64,000 bases of DNA from JABMRF01 sp964584985 (GTDB taxonomy: Bacteria > Patescibacteriota > Patescibacteriia > UBA11705 > JABHMO01), in assembly GCA_964584985.1 (NCBI GenBank), contig CAZPBK010000002.1, forward strand, positions 1-64,000. The letters are read 5' to 3'. Positions 32,835 to 42,080 of this stretch are shown in pieces. The position numbers and the translations under genes were made by a program. Below the pieces are notes generated by a model. The model was given only the letters and a program-made list of their open reading frames with translations, did no database searches and was not told where the DNA came from. Numbering within the stretch: the first letter of the stretch is position 1; every line of letters starts with the position of its first letter.

Positions 32835-34661
32835 ATGAATGAAAAAAAACAGATTAATCAAGATTCTTTAGAATGGTTGCAAAATATGCGACATTCATTG
32901 AGCCATGTTTTGGCTATGGCAGTATTAAAATTATTTCCCGAAGCCAAACTGGCTATTGGTCCGGCTATTGAAAACGGTTTTTATTATGATTTTGATTTGG
33001 GTGAAAAAGCTTTTTCCAAAAAAGACTTAAAAAAAATAGAAAAAGAAATGCGTAAAATTGTTAAGGCTGATTATGAATTTAAACAATTTGTTTTGCCGGT
33101 AGACAAAGCCAAAGAACAATTAAAAGATAATCCATATAAATTGGAAATGCTGGAAGAATTGGCAGATCAAGGAGAAAAAGAAATAAGCTTTTTTGAAAAT
33201 GTGGATAAAGAAGGTAATAGGGTTTTTGTGGACATGTGCCGAGGACCTCATGTTCAATCTACCGGTCAGGTCGGAGCTTTTAAATTACATAAAGTGGCCG
33301 GGGCTTATTGGCGCGGAGATGAAAAAAATAAAATGTTGCAAAGAATTTACGGTTTGGCTTTTGAGACCAAAGAAGAAATTCAAGAATATTTGGAATTGTT
33401 AAAAGAAGCGGAAAAAAGGGATCATCGAATAACCGGTAAAGATTTATTTTTAATTGATCCAAAAGTGGGATTGGGCTTGGCCATGTGGAAACCCAAGGGA
33501 GCTTTACTGTGGAAAATAATTGAAGATTTTTGGAATAAGGCGCATTTGGAAAACGGATACGATTTGGTTAGAACCCCTCATATTGGTTCACGAGCTTTAT
33601 GGGAAACCTCGGGACATTGGAACTTTTATAATGATTCCATGTATCCGCCTTTGGAAGTCAGCAAATCCTTGGAAGAAGAGCAAAAAGGGGAAACGGTTGA
33701 TCGTCCCAAAGAAGAATATTTACTAAAACCGATGAATTGTCCTTTTGCCGTGCAGATTTACAAATCGGAAAAATGGTCATATCGAGATCTGCCTTTGCGT
33801 TGGGCCGAGTGTGGAACGGTTTATCGTTATGAAAAGTCAGGGGAACTGTCCGGTTTGACCAGAGTGCGTGGCTTTACTCAAGATGATGCTCATATTTTTT
33901 GCACGCCGGAGCAGGTGGAGGAAGAATTGGCTCGGGTTGGCAAATTTGTAAAATATATTTTTGATTCTTTTGGTTTTGAAAATTATAAAATATATCTTTC
34001 AGTCAGTGATCCTGAAAAGGGCGAAAAGCAAGTTGGAGACAAAAAAGGTTGGCAACTAGCGGAAAAAACCTTACAAAAGGTGGCTGAAAAGTTGAGTATT
34101 GATTATCAAATAGATAAAGGTGAAGCCGCTTTTTACGGACCAAAGCTTGATTATAAAGTAAAAGACGCTTTAGGTAGAGAATGGCAGTGTGCCACTATTC
34201 AATTTGATTTTAATCTGCCGGAAAGGTTTGATATGACTTATACTGATTCTAAAGGAGAAGAAGTGCGACCGTATATGATTCATCGTGCTTTGCTAGGTTC
34301 GTTTGAACGGTTTATTGGACTTTTAATTGAACATTATAAGGCGGCTTTTCCTTTGTGGTTGTCTCCCGAGCAAATAAGGATTTTGCCGGTTTCAGAAAAA
34401 TTTGATGACTATGGCCAAGAGATTTTAGAAAAATTACACCAACACGGTTATAGAGTAGAGCTGGATAATAACGGAGAATCTTTGCCCAAAAGAATTAGGC
34501 AAGGAGAAAAAGACAAAATACCATATCTTTTAGTAGTGGGAGAAAAAGAAGTTGATGATAAAACCGTGGCTGTTCGACAAAGAGGAAAAGGCGATTTGGG
34601 TGCGGAAAAAATCAGTGATTTTCTAAGCAAACTGGAGAGTGAGATAAAACAAAAAAAATAA
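32835..34661 (+). CDS. thrS: Threonyl-tRNA synthetase without TGS domain
   Basis: A 608-residue class II synthetase. The N-terminal editing domain has HSLSHVLAMAV (His20, His24) and DMCRGPHV, the HxxxH and CxxxH zinc-like site that removes mischarged serine. The catalytic core shows KPMNCPFAVQIYK (usually KPMNCPGH), YRYEKSGELSGLTRVRGFTQ (motif 2), QDDAHIFC and RPYMIHRALLGSFERFIGLL (motif 3). A C-terminal anticodon-binding domain follows. The TGS domain that begins E. coli ThrRS is absent. The ATG at 32835 is preferred to a TTG at 32796. Expression is expected to depend on the T-box. Confidence 0.95.
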   Translation: MNEKKQINQDSLEWLQNMRHSLSHVLAMAVLKLFPEAKLAIGPAIENGFYYDFDLGEKAFSKKDLKKIEKEMRKIVKADYEFKQFVLPVDKAKEQLKDNPYKLEMLEELADQGEKEISFFENVDKEGNRVFVDMCRGPHVQSTGQVGAFKLHKVAGAYWRGDEKNKMLQRIYGLAFETKEEIQEYLELLKEAEKRDHRITGKDLFLIDPKVGLGLAMWKPKGALLWKIIEDFWNKAHLENGYDLVRTPHIGSRALWETSGHWNFYNDSMYPPLEVSKSLEEEQKGETVDRPKEEYLLKPMNCPFAVQIYKSEKWSYRDLPLRWAECGTVYRYEKSGELSGLTRVRGFTQDDAHIFCTPEQVEEELARVGKFVKYIFDSFGFENYKIYLSVSDPEKGEKQVGDKKGWQLAEKTLQKVAEKLSIDYQIDKGEAAFYGPKLDYKVKDALGREWQCATIQFDFNLPERFDMTYTDSKGEEVRPYMIHRALLGSFERFIGLLIEHYKAAFPLWLSPEQIRILPVSEKFDDYGQEILEKLHQHGYRVELDNNGESLPKRIRQGEKDKIPYLLVVGEKEVDDKTVAVRQRGKGDLGAEKISDFLSKLESEIKQKK

Positions 34662-34690
34662 AAAAGCGAGCTCTGGGAGCAGAGCTCGCT
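34661..34690 (-). terminator. Terminator for the minus-strand gene
   Basis: A perfect 10-bp stem AGCGAGCTCT (34665-34674) / AGAGCTCGCT (34681-34690). The T tract needed for termination lies on the minus strand (A run 34652-34665). Confidence 0.8.
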
Positions 34691-34699
34691 GTCGCTGTC

Positions 34700-35311
34700 T
34701 TATCTATCTTTCTCATATTGGCGTCGAAACATTCTCAATATGACAAAAAAGTAGACTTCCGCCATATAGAGTTCTCCCGGAACCGGATATTCCGGTGGCG
34801 GAAATGGTTTATCCTCCGGAAAGTCGGGAGGAGGAATTTTCTTGTATTTTGGTTTGAGGAAAAGTATTCTGTCCCGGTGTTCAACAAAAAAGACTTGTCG
34901 AGCTTTGTTAAAGTTAAAGCCGGGCAATATTTCTTTTTCCATCGATTCCCAGACCTGTTCCTCCGTCTCGGCCAAATCATATATGTTCCGGTGATACGGA
35001 GGAGCTCCTTCATCCCTGACCTGCTCCAAGGTTTCGTTGCTTACTTGAATTTTCCCAATAAGACAATGTAAAGCCTTTTTTAGCATAGTTGATTGATACG
35101 GGCTGAGTCCGCATCTTTTGGTTCTTGATGGGTTTGCCAAATATTTTTCATTGAGAAATTCAATGTATTTGAGTACCCAATTTTCTTTTGGTTTTTGGGA
35201 GACGGTTTTTTTGTTTTTTAGGTCTTCTTCAAGTCGTCGATCTTGCAAAAACAAAATATTATCGTTTTTGATTTTCTTTTTAGGGCCTTTTTTATTCCGA
35301 TACTTTTTCAT
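34700..35311 (-). CDS. Orphan hypothetical protein
   Basis: A 203-residue protein with a very basic N-terminus (MKKYRNKKGPKKKIKND), a mainly helical middle with two cysteines, and a proline-rich segment near the end (IPPPDFPEDKPFPPPEYPVP) before a hydrophobic, possibly membrane-associated stretch (YMAEVYFFVILRMF). I recognise no family. Unusually for this window it has a good Shine-Dalgarno site (AAGGGAG about 8 nt before the ATG). It stands alone on the minus strand between two plus-strand units with its own strong terminator, and may be acquired. Confidence 0.6.
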   Translation of the reverse strand: MKKYRNKKGPKKKIKNDNILFLQDRRLEEDLKNKKTVSQKPKENWVLKYIEFLNEKYLANPSRTKRCGLSPYQSTMLKKALHCLIGKIQVSNETLEQVRDEGAPPYHRNIYDLAETEEQVWESMEKEILPGFNFNKARQVFFVEHRDRILFLKPKYKKIPPPDFPEDKPFPPPEYPVPGELYMAEVYFFVILRMFRRQYEKDR

Positions 35312-35463
35312 TGAAAACTCCCTTGGTTTGTTTGATTAAAAAGAACAGATTGAATTGTTTGTCTTCGTTTTACTTTATTATAATCAGCGATATTTGTCAA
35401 GAGGGGTTATATTTTTATAAAAAATGCGTTATAATGTAATTGTCCCAACAAAAATTTTTATTT

Positions 35464-37554
35464 ATGAAAAAAGTATTTACTTACCTAATTTTAGCCAGTT
35501 TGTTTTTGGTAAACCCGGTTTTTGCGGCCGGAGATCCATATTTTAATGAGCAATGGTACTTGGAACAAATAGGCGCAACTGAAATTTGGTCTACAACTAA
35601 AGGTAGTGAGAATATTGTAGTGGCGGTAATTGACACAGGAGTTGATTTGGATCATCCTGATTTGCAAAATAATATTTGGAACAATCCGGATGAAATCGCC
35701 GGTAATGGTATTGATGACGATCAAAACGGTTTTATTGATGACAAGCATGGTTGGGATTTTATTGAAAATAAAAATAGTCCGGAGCCGAAATTCAATGGTA
35801 TAAGCAATAAGCAGGCGGTAAGTCATGGAACTTTTGTGGCCGGGTTAATTGCCGCTATTCATGATAATAACCGCGGGATAAAAGGAGTAACAGCCAAAAC
35901 CAAAATAATGCCTTTGGTTAGTTTAAATTATACCGGTTGGGGCACTTCGAATCATGTTTCTCAAGCGGTTGATTATGCGGTGAACAATGGAGCCGATATT
36001 ATCAATTTAAGTTTTGGGGGTAATGAATATAGCACAAAATTAAAAAAAAGTATTATTCAAGCCTATAACCAAGGAGTTTTGGTGGTGGCGGCCGCGGGAA
36101 ACGCCTTGAACGGTGATGAGATTGGGGCGAATTTAAGCGATGATCCGCTTTATCCGATTTGTTATGATCAAGACTTTTCAGTTAATAGAATCCTTGGTGT
36201 TATTGCCAGTGATAAAAATAACCAAGTGGCGGATTTTACCAATTACGGAGCCGGTTGTGCTGATTTGGCCGCCCCGGGTTTGGATCTTATCAGTACGGTT
36301 TACCAAGATTCATCCAGATCTTTTTATCTTGATTATTATGCTCAAAATTGGAGTGGCAGTTCTTTTTCAGCGGCTTTGGTTTCCGGAGCGGCCGCTTTGC
36401 TTAAATCAATTGATAAAGGATTGATTCCGGCGGAAATGATTTCTTTGTTAAAAGAAAATTCTTCTCTTTTGTTTACCGAGAAAAAGCATGAGAATAAAGT
36501 CGGACAAGGGGTGTTAAATATTAAAAAAGCCATAACCAGTATTTATACCGGAGAACCGATTGATTTTTCGGACGAAGAACAAATGGATATAGATAACAGT
36601 CAACCTAAAACTCCGTTTCAGCAAAATCCGGACACTTCCAAGGTTAGGGATTTTCATAATTTTTATTTTGCCCCTAAATCCGGGGCTTCGGGATATTTTC
36701 AGAAGATAGACAACTCTTTTAATTTAAAAAAGCAAGTGGAGATTTTTTTCGGAGACAAATTCAAAGGAGCCAATATTCAACTTGGCGATATAAATAATGA
36801 TCAGCTTAATGAAATAATTGTTGGTGCAACCAAAGGAGCTAATTCCTATGTTAGGATCGTTGACAACAACGGAGATGTCAGCAAAAGTTGGTTGGCCTTT
36901 GAATATGAATTTATCGGTGGAGTAAAAGCTGATGCGGCCGACCTTGATAACGACGGTTTGGCGGAAGTGGTGGCCGCACCGCAATCGGGACGAGAACCGG
37001 TGGTACGGATTTTTGATATTAACGGTAATAAAAAAAGTGAATTTTTTGCCTACAACAGAAATTATATTGGTGGACTGGACGTGGTTTTGGGTGATGTTGA
37101 TGGGGATGATGAAATTGAAATCATTACTGCGCCAAATGCCGGGTTATTGCCCAAGGTCAAAGTTTTCAGTGCCAACGGTGAACTGGAATCAAGCTTGGTG
37201 TCTTATAACCCCAACTTTTTGGGCGGAGTAAATATTGCTTTGGCTGATGTGAACAATAATGGCGTCTTGGATATAATTACCGGCGCCGGAAGCGGAGGAG
37301 GACCCCATGTTCAAGTTTTTGATTCACAGGGGAACAGATTGGTCAGTTTTATGGCTTATGACACAAGTTTCCGTGGCGGAGTGGAAGTGGCCGGGATTGA
37401 TTGGAACAGTGATGGTTATACCGATATTGTAACCGCCGCCGGACCGGGCGGTATTCCGCATGTTCGCGTTTTTACCGGCACCGGCGATTTAATCACGGAA
37501 AAACTTGTATTGCCGGCTGATTTTGTTTCCGGAATAAATATTGTTGCTGATTAA
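35464..37554 (+). CDS. Secreted subtilisin-like protease with FG-GAP repeats
   Basis: A 696-residue protein with a signal peptide (MKKVFTYLILASLFLVNPVF, likely cut after AAG). The S8 peptidase domain has the triad AVIDTGVDLDHPDL (Asp), VSHGTFVAGLIA (His) and SGSSFSAALVSGAAALL (Ser). The C-terminal 270 residues form at least four repeats of about 58 residues with calcium-binding-like DLDNDGLAEVVAAP, DVDGDDEIEIITAP, DVNNNGVLDIITGAG and DWNSDGYTDIVTAAG, i.e. FG-GAP/VCBS beta-propeller blades. It is an exported protease, possibly for nutrient release or surface processing. The ATG at 35464 replaces a TTG 24 nt upstream. Confidence 0.92.
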   Translation: MKKVFTYLILASLFLVNPVFAAGDPYFNEQWYLEQIGATEIWSTTKGSENIVVAVIDTGVDLDHPDLQNNIWNNPDEIAGNGIDDDQNGFIDDKHGWDFIENKNSPEPKFNGISNKQAVSHGTFVAGLIAAIHDNNRGIKGVTAKTKIMPLVSLNYTGWGTSNHVSQAVDYAVNNGADIINLSFGGNEYSTKLKKSIIQAYNQGVLVVAAAGNALNGDEIGANLSDDPLYPICYDQDFSVNRILGVIASDKNNQVADFTNYGAGCADLAAPGLDLISTVYQDSSRSFYLDYYAQNWSGSSFSAALVSGAAALLKSIDKGLIPAEMISLLKENSSLLFTEKKHENKVGQGVLNIKKAITSIYTGEPIDFSDEEQMDIDNSQPKTPFQQNPDTSKVRDFHNFYFAPKSGASGYFQKIDNSFNLKKQVEIFFGDKFKGANIQLGDINNDQLNEIIVGATKGANSYVRIVDNNGDVSKSWLAFEYEFIGGVKADAADLDNDGLAEVVAAPQSGREPVVRIFDINGNKKSEFFAYNRNYIGGLDVVLGDVDGDDEIEIITAPNAGLLPKVKVFSANGELESSLVSYNPNFLGGVNIALADVNNNGVLDIITGAGSGGGPHVQVFDSQGNRLVSFMAYDTSFRGGVEVAGIDWNSDGYTDIVTAAGPGGIPHVRVFTGTGDLITEKLVLPADFVSGINIVAD

Positions 37555-37587
37555 TTTAAATAAAATTATTATTAAAATTTTAATACT

Positions 37588-38043
37588 ATGATTAAAGATG
37601 TGGCGGTAAAAAACCTAAAAAAATATTGTGACGACCGGGGATTTTTTGCCGAGATTATCAAAGAAGGGGAGGAAACCTTTCATCCGGTCAAACAAACCAG
37701 CTATACGGAGACTCAACCGGGCGTGATCAAGGCGTTTCATTGGCATAAAAAACAATGGGATGTTTGGTTTGTAGCCAAAGGAATGGCGCAGGTGGTTTTG
37801 CACGATATGCGTGAGGATTCTCCGACAAGCGAAAAAACTCAAGTGATTTATGCCGGACAAGATAATCCGGTTTTGATCGCCATTCCGCCTTTTGTGGCAC
37901 ATGGTTACCGAGTTTTGGGCAATGAAAAGGTCGGCCTTTTTTATCATACCAGCCAGCCGTATAATCCGGAAGAACCTGATGAACAAAGAATGGCTTTTGA
38001 TGATCCCCGGATAGGTTTTGACTGGCAAACCAAAAATCGTTAA
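37588..38043 (+). CDS. rmlC: dTDP-4-dehydrorhamnose 3,5-epimerase-like protein
   Basis: A 151-residue cupin-fold sugar epimerase. DDRGFFAEIIKEG, KQTSYTETQPGVIKAFHWHK, VLHDMREDSPT and IPPFVAHGYRVLGNEKVGLFY follow the RmlC pattern; the HWHKKQ segment holds the active-site His. It would convert dTDP-4-keto-6-deoxyglucose to dTDP-4-keto-rhamnose. rmlB and the rmlD-rmlA ORF are close by, completing the pathway. Confidence 0.82.
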   Translation: MIKDVAVKNLKKYCDDRGFFAEIIKEGEETFHPVKQTSYTETQPGVIKAFHWHKKQWDVWFVAKGMAQVVLHDMREDSPTSEKTQVIYAGQDNPVLIAIPPFVAHGYRVLGNEKVGLFYHTSQPYNPEEPDEQRMAFDDPRIGFDWQTKNR

Positions 38044-38047
38044 AAAT

Positions 38048-38620
38048 ATGACCAAAGATAAACATTTTGCTCCTTATGATCGGATAAACAGATTTCTTTT
38101 GCCGATTGTTCCCAAAAAATTAAGGCCAAATCATTTAACTTTTTTTCGTCTGATTGTTTCTCCGGTTTTGATAATTTTATTGGCCGGACACCAATATTTA
38201 TATTCTTTGATTTTGTTCGTAGTTTTGGCGGTGACCGACATGTTGGACGGTTCCCTTGCTCGTTTAAGAAATCAGATAACTGATTGGGGGAAAATTTGGG
38301 ATCCGGTGGCTGATAAGGTTTTAATCGGGATTGTGGTGGTTATGCTTTTATTGGAAGTGAATTTAGCCTTGACCGTTCTTTTGGTGGCTTTTGAAATGGC
38401 TTTCATTTTGGGTGGTTCTTTTATTCGTATGAAGATGAAGGATGTGGAAATTTCAGCCAATGTTTGGGGGAAGATAAAAATGAATCTCCAATGCTTGGGC
38501 GCGGTATTTTTAATGCTTGGTGCTATTTTGTCATGGAATTTATTTATCCCCTTGGCTCAAGTCTTTTTATATTTAAGCCTGTTTTTTGCCGCTTTGAGTA
38601 TGTTGAGGAAAGGCATTTAA
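38048..38620 (+). CDS. CDP-alcohol phosphatidyltransferase family protein
   Basis: A 190-residue integral membrane enzyme with about five to six helices. The catalytic motif DxxDGxxARx8GxxxDxxxD is complete in DMLDGSLARLRNQITDWGKI and WDPVADK. Such enzymes transfer a CDP-linked diacylglycerol or inositol-like group to an alcohol; phosphatidylglycerophosphate or phosphatidylinositolphosphate synthases are the usual products. The ATG at 38048 is preferred to a TTG at 38018 that overlaps rmlC. Confidence 0.88.
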   Translation: MTKDKHFAPYDRINRFLLPIVPKKLRPNHLTFFRLIVSPVLIILLAGHQYLYSLILFVVLAVTDMLDGSLARLRNQITDWGKIWDPVADKVLIGIVVVMLLLEVNLALTVLLVAFEMAFILGGSFIRMKMKDVEISANVWGKIKMNLQCLGAVFLMLGAILSWNLFIPLAQVFLYLSLFFAALSMLRKGI

Positions 38621-38644
38621 AAATAATTCATAGATAGATTTAAT

Positions 38645-39055
38645 ATGGTTGATTGTTTATTCTGTAAAATAATAAAAAAAGAAATACCGGCTCAAATTGT
38701 TTACGAAGACGAGTCGGTGATGGCTTTTTTGGATATCAAACCGGTAAATCCGGGGCATACCTTGCTTATTCCCAAAGAACATTTTGCTGATATGGATTCG
38801 GCTTCGGGAGAGTCTTTGCGCAATATTGTCAGCGTAGCTCCGAAAATTGCTCGCGCGATTATGCAAGCCTTGGGTTATGAAGCTTATATTTTTAGCACGA
38901 ATAACGGGGAAGCGGCCGGACAAGAAGTCAAGCATTTGCATTTTCATATTATCCCCCGAGCCAAGAAAGATGGTCATCTTCCTTTTGCTCAAGGAACTTA
39001 TAAAGAAGGTGAAATGGAGGAAATAGCGGAAAAAATTCAAAAGCAATTAAAATAA
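38645..39055 (+). CDS. HIT-family protein
   Basis: A 136-residue histidine-triad nucleotide hydrolase of the HINT branch. CLFCKIIKKEIPAQIVYEDE begins the protein and HLHFHIIPRAK carries the HxHxH motif that attacks adenylated or phosphoramidate substrates. It lies between the lipid synthase and rmlB genes. Confidence 0.92.
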   Translation: MVDCLFCKIIKKEIPAQIVYEDESVMAFLDIKPVNPGHTLLIPKEHFADMDSASGESLRNIVSVAPKIARAIMQALGYEAYIFSTNNGEAAGQEVKHLHFHIIPRAKKDGHLPFAQGTYKEGEMEEIAEKIQKQLK

Positions 39056-39118
39056 ATTTTATTTGTCAAAAAACCGATTATATTATAAGCTGTATTTAGC
39101 GAGAAATAACCTATTTTT

Positions 39119-40132
39119 ATGAAGATTTTAGTGACCGGAGGGGCGGGCTTTATCGGAGCCAACTTTATTCATTATATTTTGAACAAATATCCTCATTACC
39201 AAGTGGTAAATTTGGACAAACTGACTTATGCCGGTAATTTGGAAAATTTAAAGAATTTTGAAAACAATTCAAATTATATTTTTGTAAAAGGAGATATTTT
39301 AAACTCCGAACTGGTGGAACATTTGGTGCAGGACGGTGTGGATTTAATAGTGCATTTTGCCGCCGAATCGCATGTGGATCGTTCGGTTTTGGATCCGGGC
39401 TCATTTGTCAGAACCAATTTTTTGGGCACGCATGTGCTTTTGGAGGTGGCCAAAAAATTTAATATTCGTTTTCATCATATTTCTACCGACGAGGTTTTCG
39501 GTTCTTTGACTTTGGAGGAAAAACAAAAGCTTTTTCACGAAGAAAGTGCTTACGATCCCAAGAGTCCTTATTCTTCCTCCAAGGCTGCTTCAGATCATTT
39601 GGTCAGAGCTTATCATCATACCTATGGTTTGCCGGTGACCATTTCCAATTGTTCAAATAATTACGGACCTTATCAATTTCCGGAAAAAGTTATTCCCTTG
39701 TTTGTCAGCAATCTTTTGGAAGGCAAGAAAGTGCCGCTTTACGGGGACGGAAGAAATGTGCGCGACTGGATTCATGTGGAAGATCATTGTCGAGCTTTGG
39801 ATAAAATAATTCATCAAGGAAAAATCGGCCATACTTATTGTGTGGGCGGAGACAGCGAAAAATCCAATTTTGAATTAACCATGCAGATATTAAAAGCCAT
39901 GGGATTTGGTGAGGAAATGATAGAGTATGTGCAGGATCGTCCGGGTCATGATCGGCGTTATGCCATTCGTTCGCACAAAATTCAGGCCGAATTGGACTGG
40001 AAACCGAAATATGATTTTGAAGAAGGTCTTAGAAAAACCGTTCAATGGTATATTGATCATGAGGACTGGTGGAAAAAAATAAAATCCGGAGAATATAAGG
40101 AATATTATGAAAAATGGTACAACAGACAATAA
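39119..40132 (+). CDS. rmlB: dTDP-glucose 4,6-dehydratase
   Basis: A 337-residue extended short-chain dehydrogenase. The NAD-binding GGAGFIGANFIHYIL, HFAAESHVDRSVLDPG, HISTDEVFGSL (Thr-Asp-Glu catalytic) and YSSSKAASDHLVRAY (YxxxK) are all present. It makes dTDP-4-keto-6-deoxyglucose from dTDP-glucose, the second step in dTDP-L-rhamnose synthesis. It ends at a terminator. Confidence 0.95.
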   Translation: MKILVTGGAGFIGANFIHYILNKYPHYQVVNLDKLTYAGNLENLKNFENNSNYIFVKGDILNSELVEHLVQDGVDLIVHFAAESHVDRSVLDPGSFVRTNFLGTHVLLEVAKKFNIRFHHISTDEVFGSLTLEEKQKLFHEESAYDPKSPYSSSKAASDHLVRAYHHTYGLPVTISNCSNNYGPYQFPEKVIPLFVSNLLEGKKVPLYGDGRNVRDWIHVEDHCRALDKIIHQGKIGHTYCVGGDSEKSNFELTMQILKAMGFGEEMIEYVQDRPGHDRRYAIRSHKIQAELDWKPKYDFEEGLRKTVQWYIDHEDWWKKIKSGEYKEYYEKWYNRQ

Positions 40133-40144
40133 TTTATTTTCTGA

Positions 40145-40172
40145 AAAAACAAGGATAAGGCCTTGTTTTTTT
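40145..40172 (+). terminator. Rho-independent terminator after rmlB
   Basis: AAAAACAAGG (40145-40154) / CCTTGTTTTT (40161-40170) with T run. Confidence 0.8.
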
Positions 40173-40174
40173 GT

Positions 40175-40202
40175 TTGACTTTTGAACCAGATTTGATAAA
40201 AT
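40175..40202 (+). promoter_or_regulatory. Predicted promoter of the rmlD-rmlA ORF
   Basis: TTGACT (40175-40180), 16-nt spacer, TAAAAT (40197-40202), directly after the rmlB terminator. Confidence 0.6.
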
Positions 40203-40212
40203 AAAAAAAAAG

Positions 40213-40252
40213 ACAAATGATTAAAAGAGGAGGTGGGAATCTCCTTATTTGT
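40213..40252 (+). promoter_or_regulatory. Leader hairpin holding AGGAGG before rmlD-rmlA
   Basis: ACAAAT (40213-40218) pairs with ATTTGT (40247-40252) and GGAG (40229-40232) with CTCC (40241-40244). The AGGAGG (40228-40233) is partly paired and 29 nt before the ATG, which would make it useless or conditional as a ribosome binding site. Confidence 0.4.
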
Positions 40253-40262
40253 AATAATTTTT

Positions 40263-42068
40263 ATGAAAATTCTTATCACCGGTGCCGGCGGAACGCTGGG
40301 CCAAACATTAAAAAAAGCTTTTGCCGATCATGAAGTGACCGCTTGGGAAAGAGCGGATTTGGATATTACGGACGAAAAGCAAGTTGAAAAAAAGATTTTA
40401 GCACTCAGACCTCAGGTTATTATTAATGCAGCCGCTTATAATGCGGTTGATGAATCTGAGGATCGTTTTGATTTGGCGTTAAAAATAAATCACCATGGTC
40501 CGGTTAATCTGGCCAAAGCTGCCGCCGGAGTCGGAGCCGTCCTGATTCATTATTCCACGGATTATGTTTTTAACGGTGAGAAAAAAGACGGTTATGTGGA
40601 ACATGATCTACCTGCCCCGATTTCTCGATATGGAGAATCAAAATATTTGGGAGAAGAAGCCAGGGAACATAACCCGGAAACATATATAGTCAGAACTTCC
40701 AGATTATTTGGTTTGCCCGGACATTCCGAAGGAGGCAAAAAAAGTTTTGTGCAAAAAATGTTGGAATTGTCCGAAAAAAAGCAAGAATTGCAAGTGGTTG
40801 ATGAGGAGGTCAGTTGCCCGACTTATGTTAATGATCTGGCGGTTCAAACCAGACTTTTATTGGAAGGCAATTATCATCCCGGTATTTATCATGTGGCCAA
40901 TGAACCCGGTTGTACTTGGTATGAATTTGCGCGTGAAATTTTCCGTTTGGCAGGGCGCCGGGTTTCAATTTCTCCCGTTTCCGGAGATAAATTCAAAAGG
41001 CCGGCGGACAGACCAAGGCATTCTATTTTAAAAAATACTAAAATGCCTGAAATGAGAACATGGAAAGAGGCTCTGGAGGATTTTTTGTTTGAATTGGGGG
41101 AACTTAACTATGACAAAGACCAACAGAAAGACCTTGAAATTTTTGATGAGACAAAGAAGGAAGAAATGGAAAAGAAAGAAATACAAAATGAGATATTAAA
41201 ACAAAAAAAAGAGACTAAAGAAGAAGACCAATCAAGAACGGGAACCAAGGAAGGAGAAAAGATTGATATAAAAGTGGAAAGGAAAGAAGAATTTAAAGAA
41301 AAAAAAGAAACCAAGAAAATGAAAGGTATTATTTTATCCGGAGGTAAAGGAACCAGACTTTATCCTTTAACTAAAATAACCAGTAAACAGCTTTTGCCAG
41401 TTTATAATAAGCCGATGATCATGTATCCTTTGGAAACTTTAATTCAAGCGGGCATAAAGGAAATTTTGGTTATTGTGGCACCGGAATATGCCGGTCAATA
41501 TCTTCAACTTCTTGGATCCGGTTCAGAATGGGGAGTAAAAATTACCTATGAAATTCAGGAAAAACCAAAAGGCTTGCCCGAGGCTTTTGTTATCGGGGAA
41601 AATTTTATTGGTCAGGATAATGTGACCATGATTTTGGGTGATAATTTGTTTTTTGATCATGATTTCACCAATGATATTAAAAGTTTTGAAAAGGGTGGTA
41701 GGATTTTTGCCGTGGAAGTACCCGATCCGGAAAGATTCGGAGTGGTGGAGTTTGATGAACATCAAAAGGTGCTTTCCATTGAGGAAAAACCCAAAAAACC
41801 TAAAAGCAACTACGCTGTACCCGGTATTTATATTTTTGATAATCGGGTGGTGGATATAGCCAAAAAAATAAAACCGACTTGGAGAGAGGAAACCGATATC
41901 ACAGAGGCGCATAAAGCTTTTTTGGATATGGACGAATTAGATGTCCGTTTGGTACAGGGACGGTGGTTGGATGCCGGAACTCATAAATCATTGTTACAGG
42001 CCGGTAATATTGCGGCCAGTGATGCATTTTTGAAAAAAATGGGGTATAATAAAGAGGCCATGAAATAA
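40263..42068 (+). CDS. Fused dTDP-4-dehydrorhamnose reductase and glucose-1-phosphate thymidylyltransferase
   Basis: One 601-residue ORF carries two enzymes of the dTDP-rhamnose pathway. Residues 1 to about 283 are RmlD: MKILITGAGGTLGQTL, INAAAYNAVDESED, HYSTDYVFNG and SRYGESKYLGE (YxxxK). A charged Lys/Glu linker of about 70 residues follows. Residues 353-601 are RmlA: MKGIILSGGKGTRLYPLTK (the GGxGTRL nucleotide site), KQLLPVYNKPMIMYPL, ILGDNLFFDHDF and SIEEKPKKPKSNYAVPGIY. RmlA makes dTDP-glucose in step one; RmlD reduces the last intermediate in step four. Met353 could also be a separate RmlA start, so both fused and free forms are possible. The ATG at 40263 replaces a GTG at 40233. Confidence 0.93.
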   Translation: MKILITGAGGTLGQTLKKAFADHEVTAWERADLDITDEKQVEKKILALRPQVIINAAAYNAVDESEDRFDLALKINHHGPVNLAKAAAGVGAVLIHYSTDYVFNGEKKDGYVEHDLPAPISRYGESKYLGEEAREHNPETYIVRTSRLFGLPGHSEGGKKSFVQKMLELSEKKQELQVVDEEVSCPTYVNDLAVQTRLLLEGNYHPGIYHVANEPGCTWYEFAREIFRLAGRRVSISPVSGDKFKRPADRPRHSILKNTKMPEMRTWKEALEDFLFELGELNYDKDQQKDLEIFDETKKEEMEKKEIQNEILKQKKETKEEDQSRTGTKEGEKIDIKVERKEEFKEKKETKKMKGIILSGGKGTRLYPLTKITSKQLLPVYNKPMIMYPLETLIQAGIKEILVIVAPEYAGQYLQLLGSGSEWGVKITYEIQEKPKGLPEAFVIGENFIGQDNVTMILGDNLFFDHDFTNDIKSFEKGGRIFAVEVPDPERFGVVEFDEHQKVLSIEEKPKKPKSNYAVPGIYIFDNRVVDIAKKIKPTWREETDITEAHKAFLDMDELDVRLVQGRWLDAGTHKSLLQAGNIAASDAFLKKMGYNKEAMK

Positions 42069-42080
42069 ATATAAAAAACC

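Noticed and set aside
40223..40263. GTG start at 40233 for the rmlD-rmlA ORF
   Set aside because: The GTG touches the AGGAGG, leaving no spacing, and the added residues (MGISLFVIIF) are not part of RmlD.
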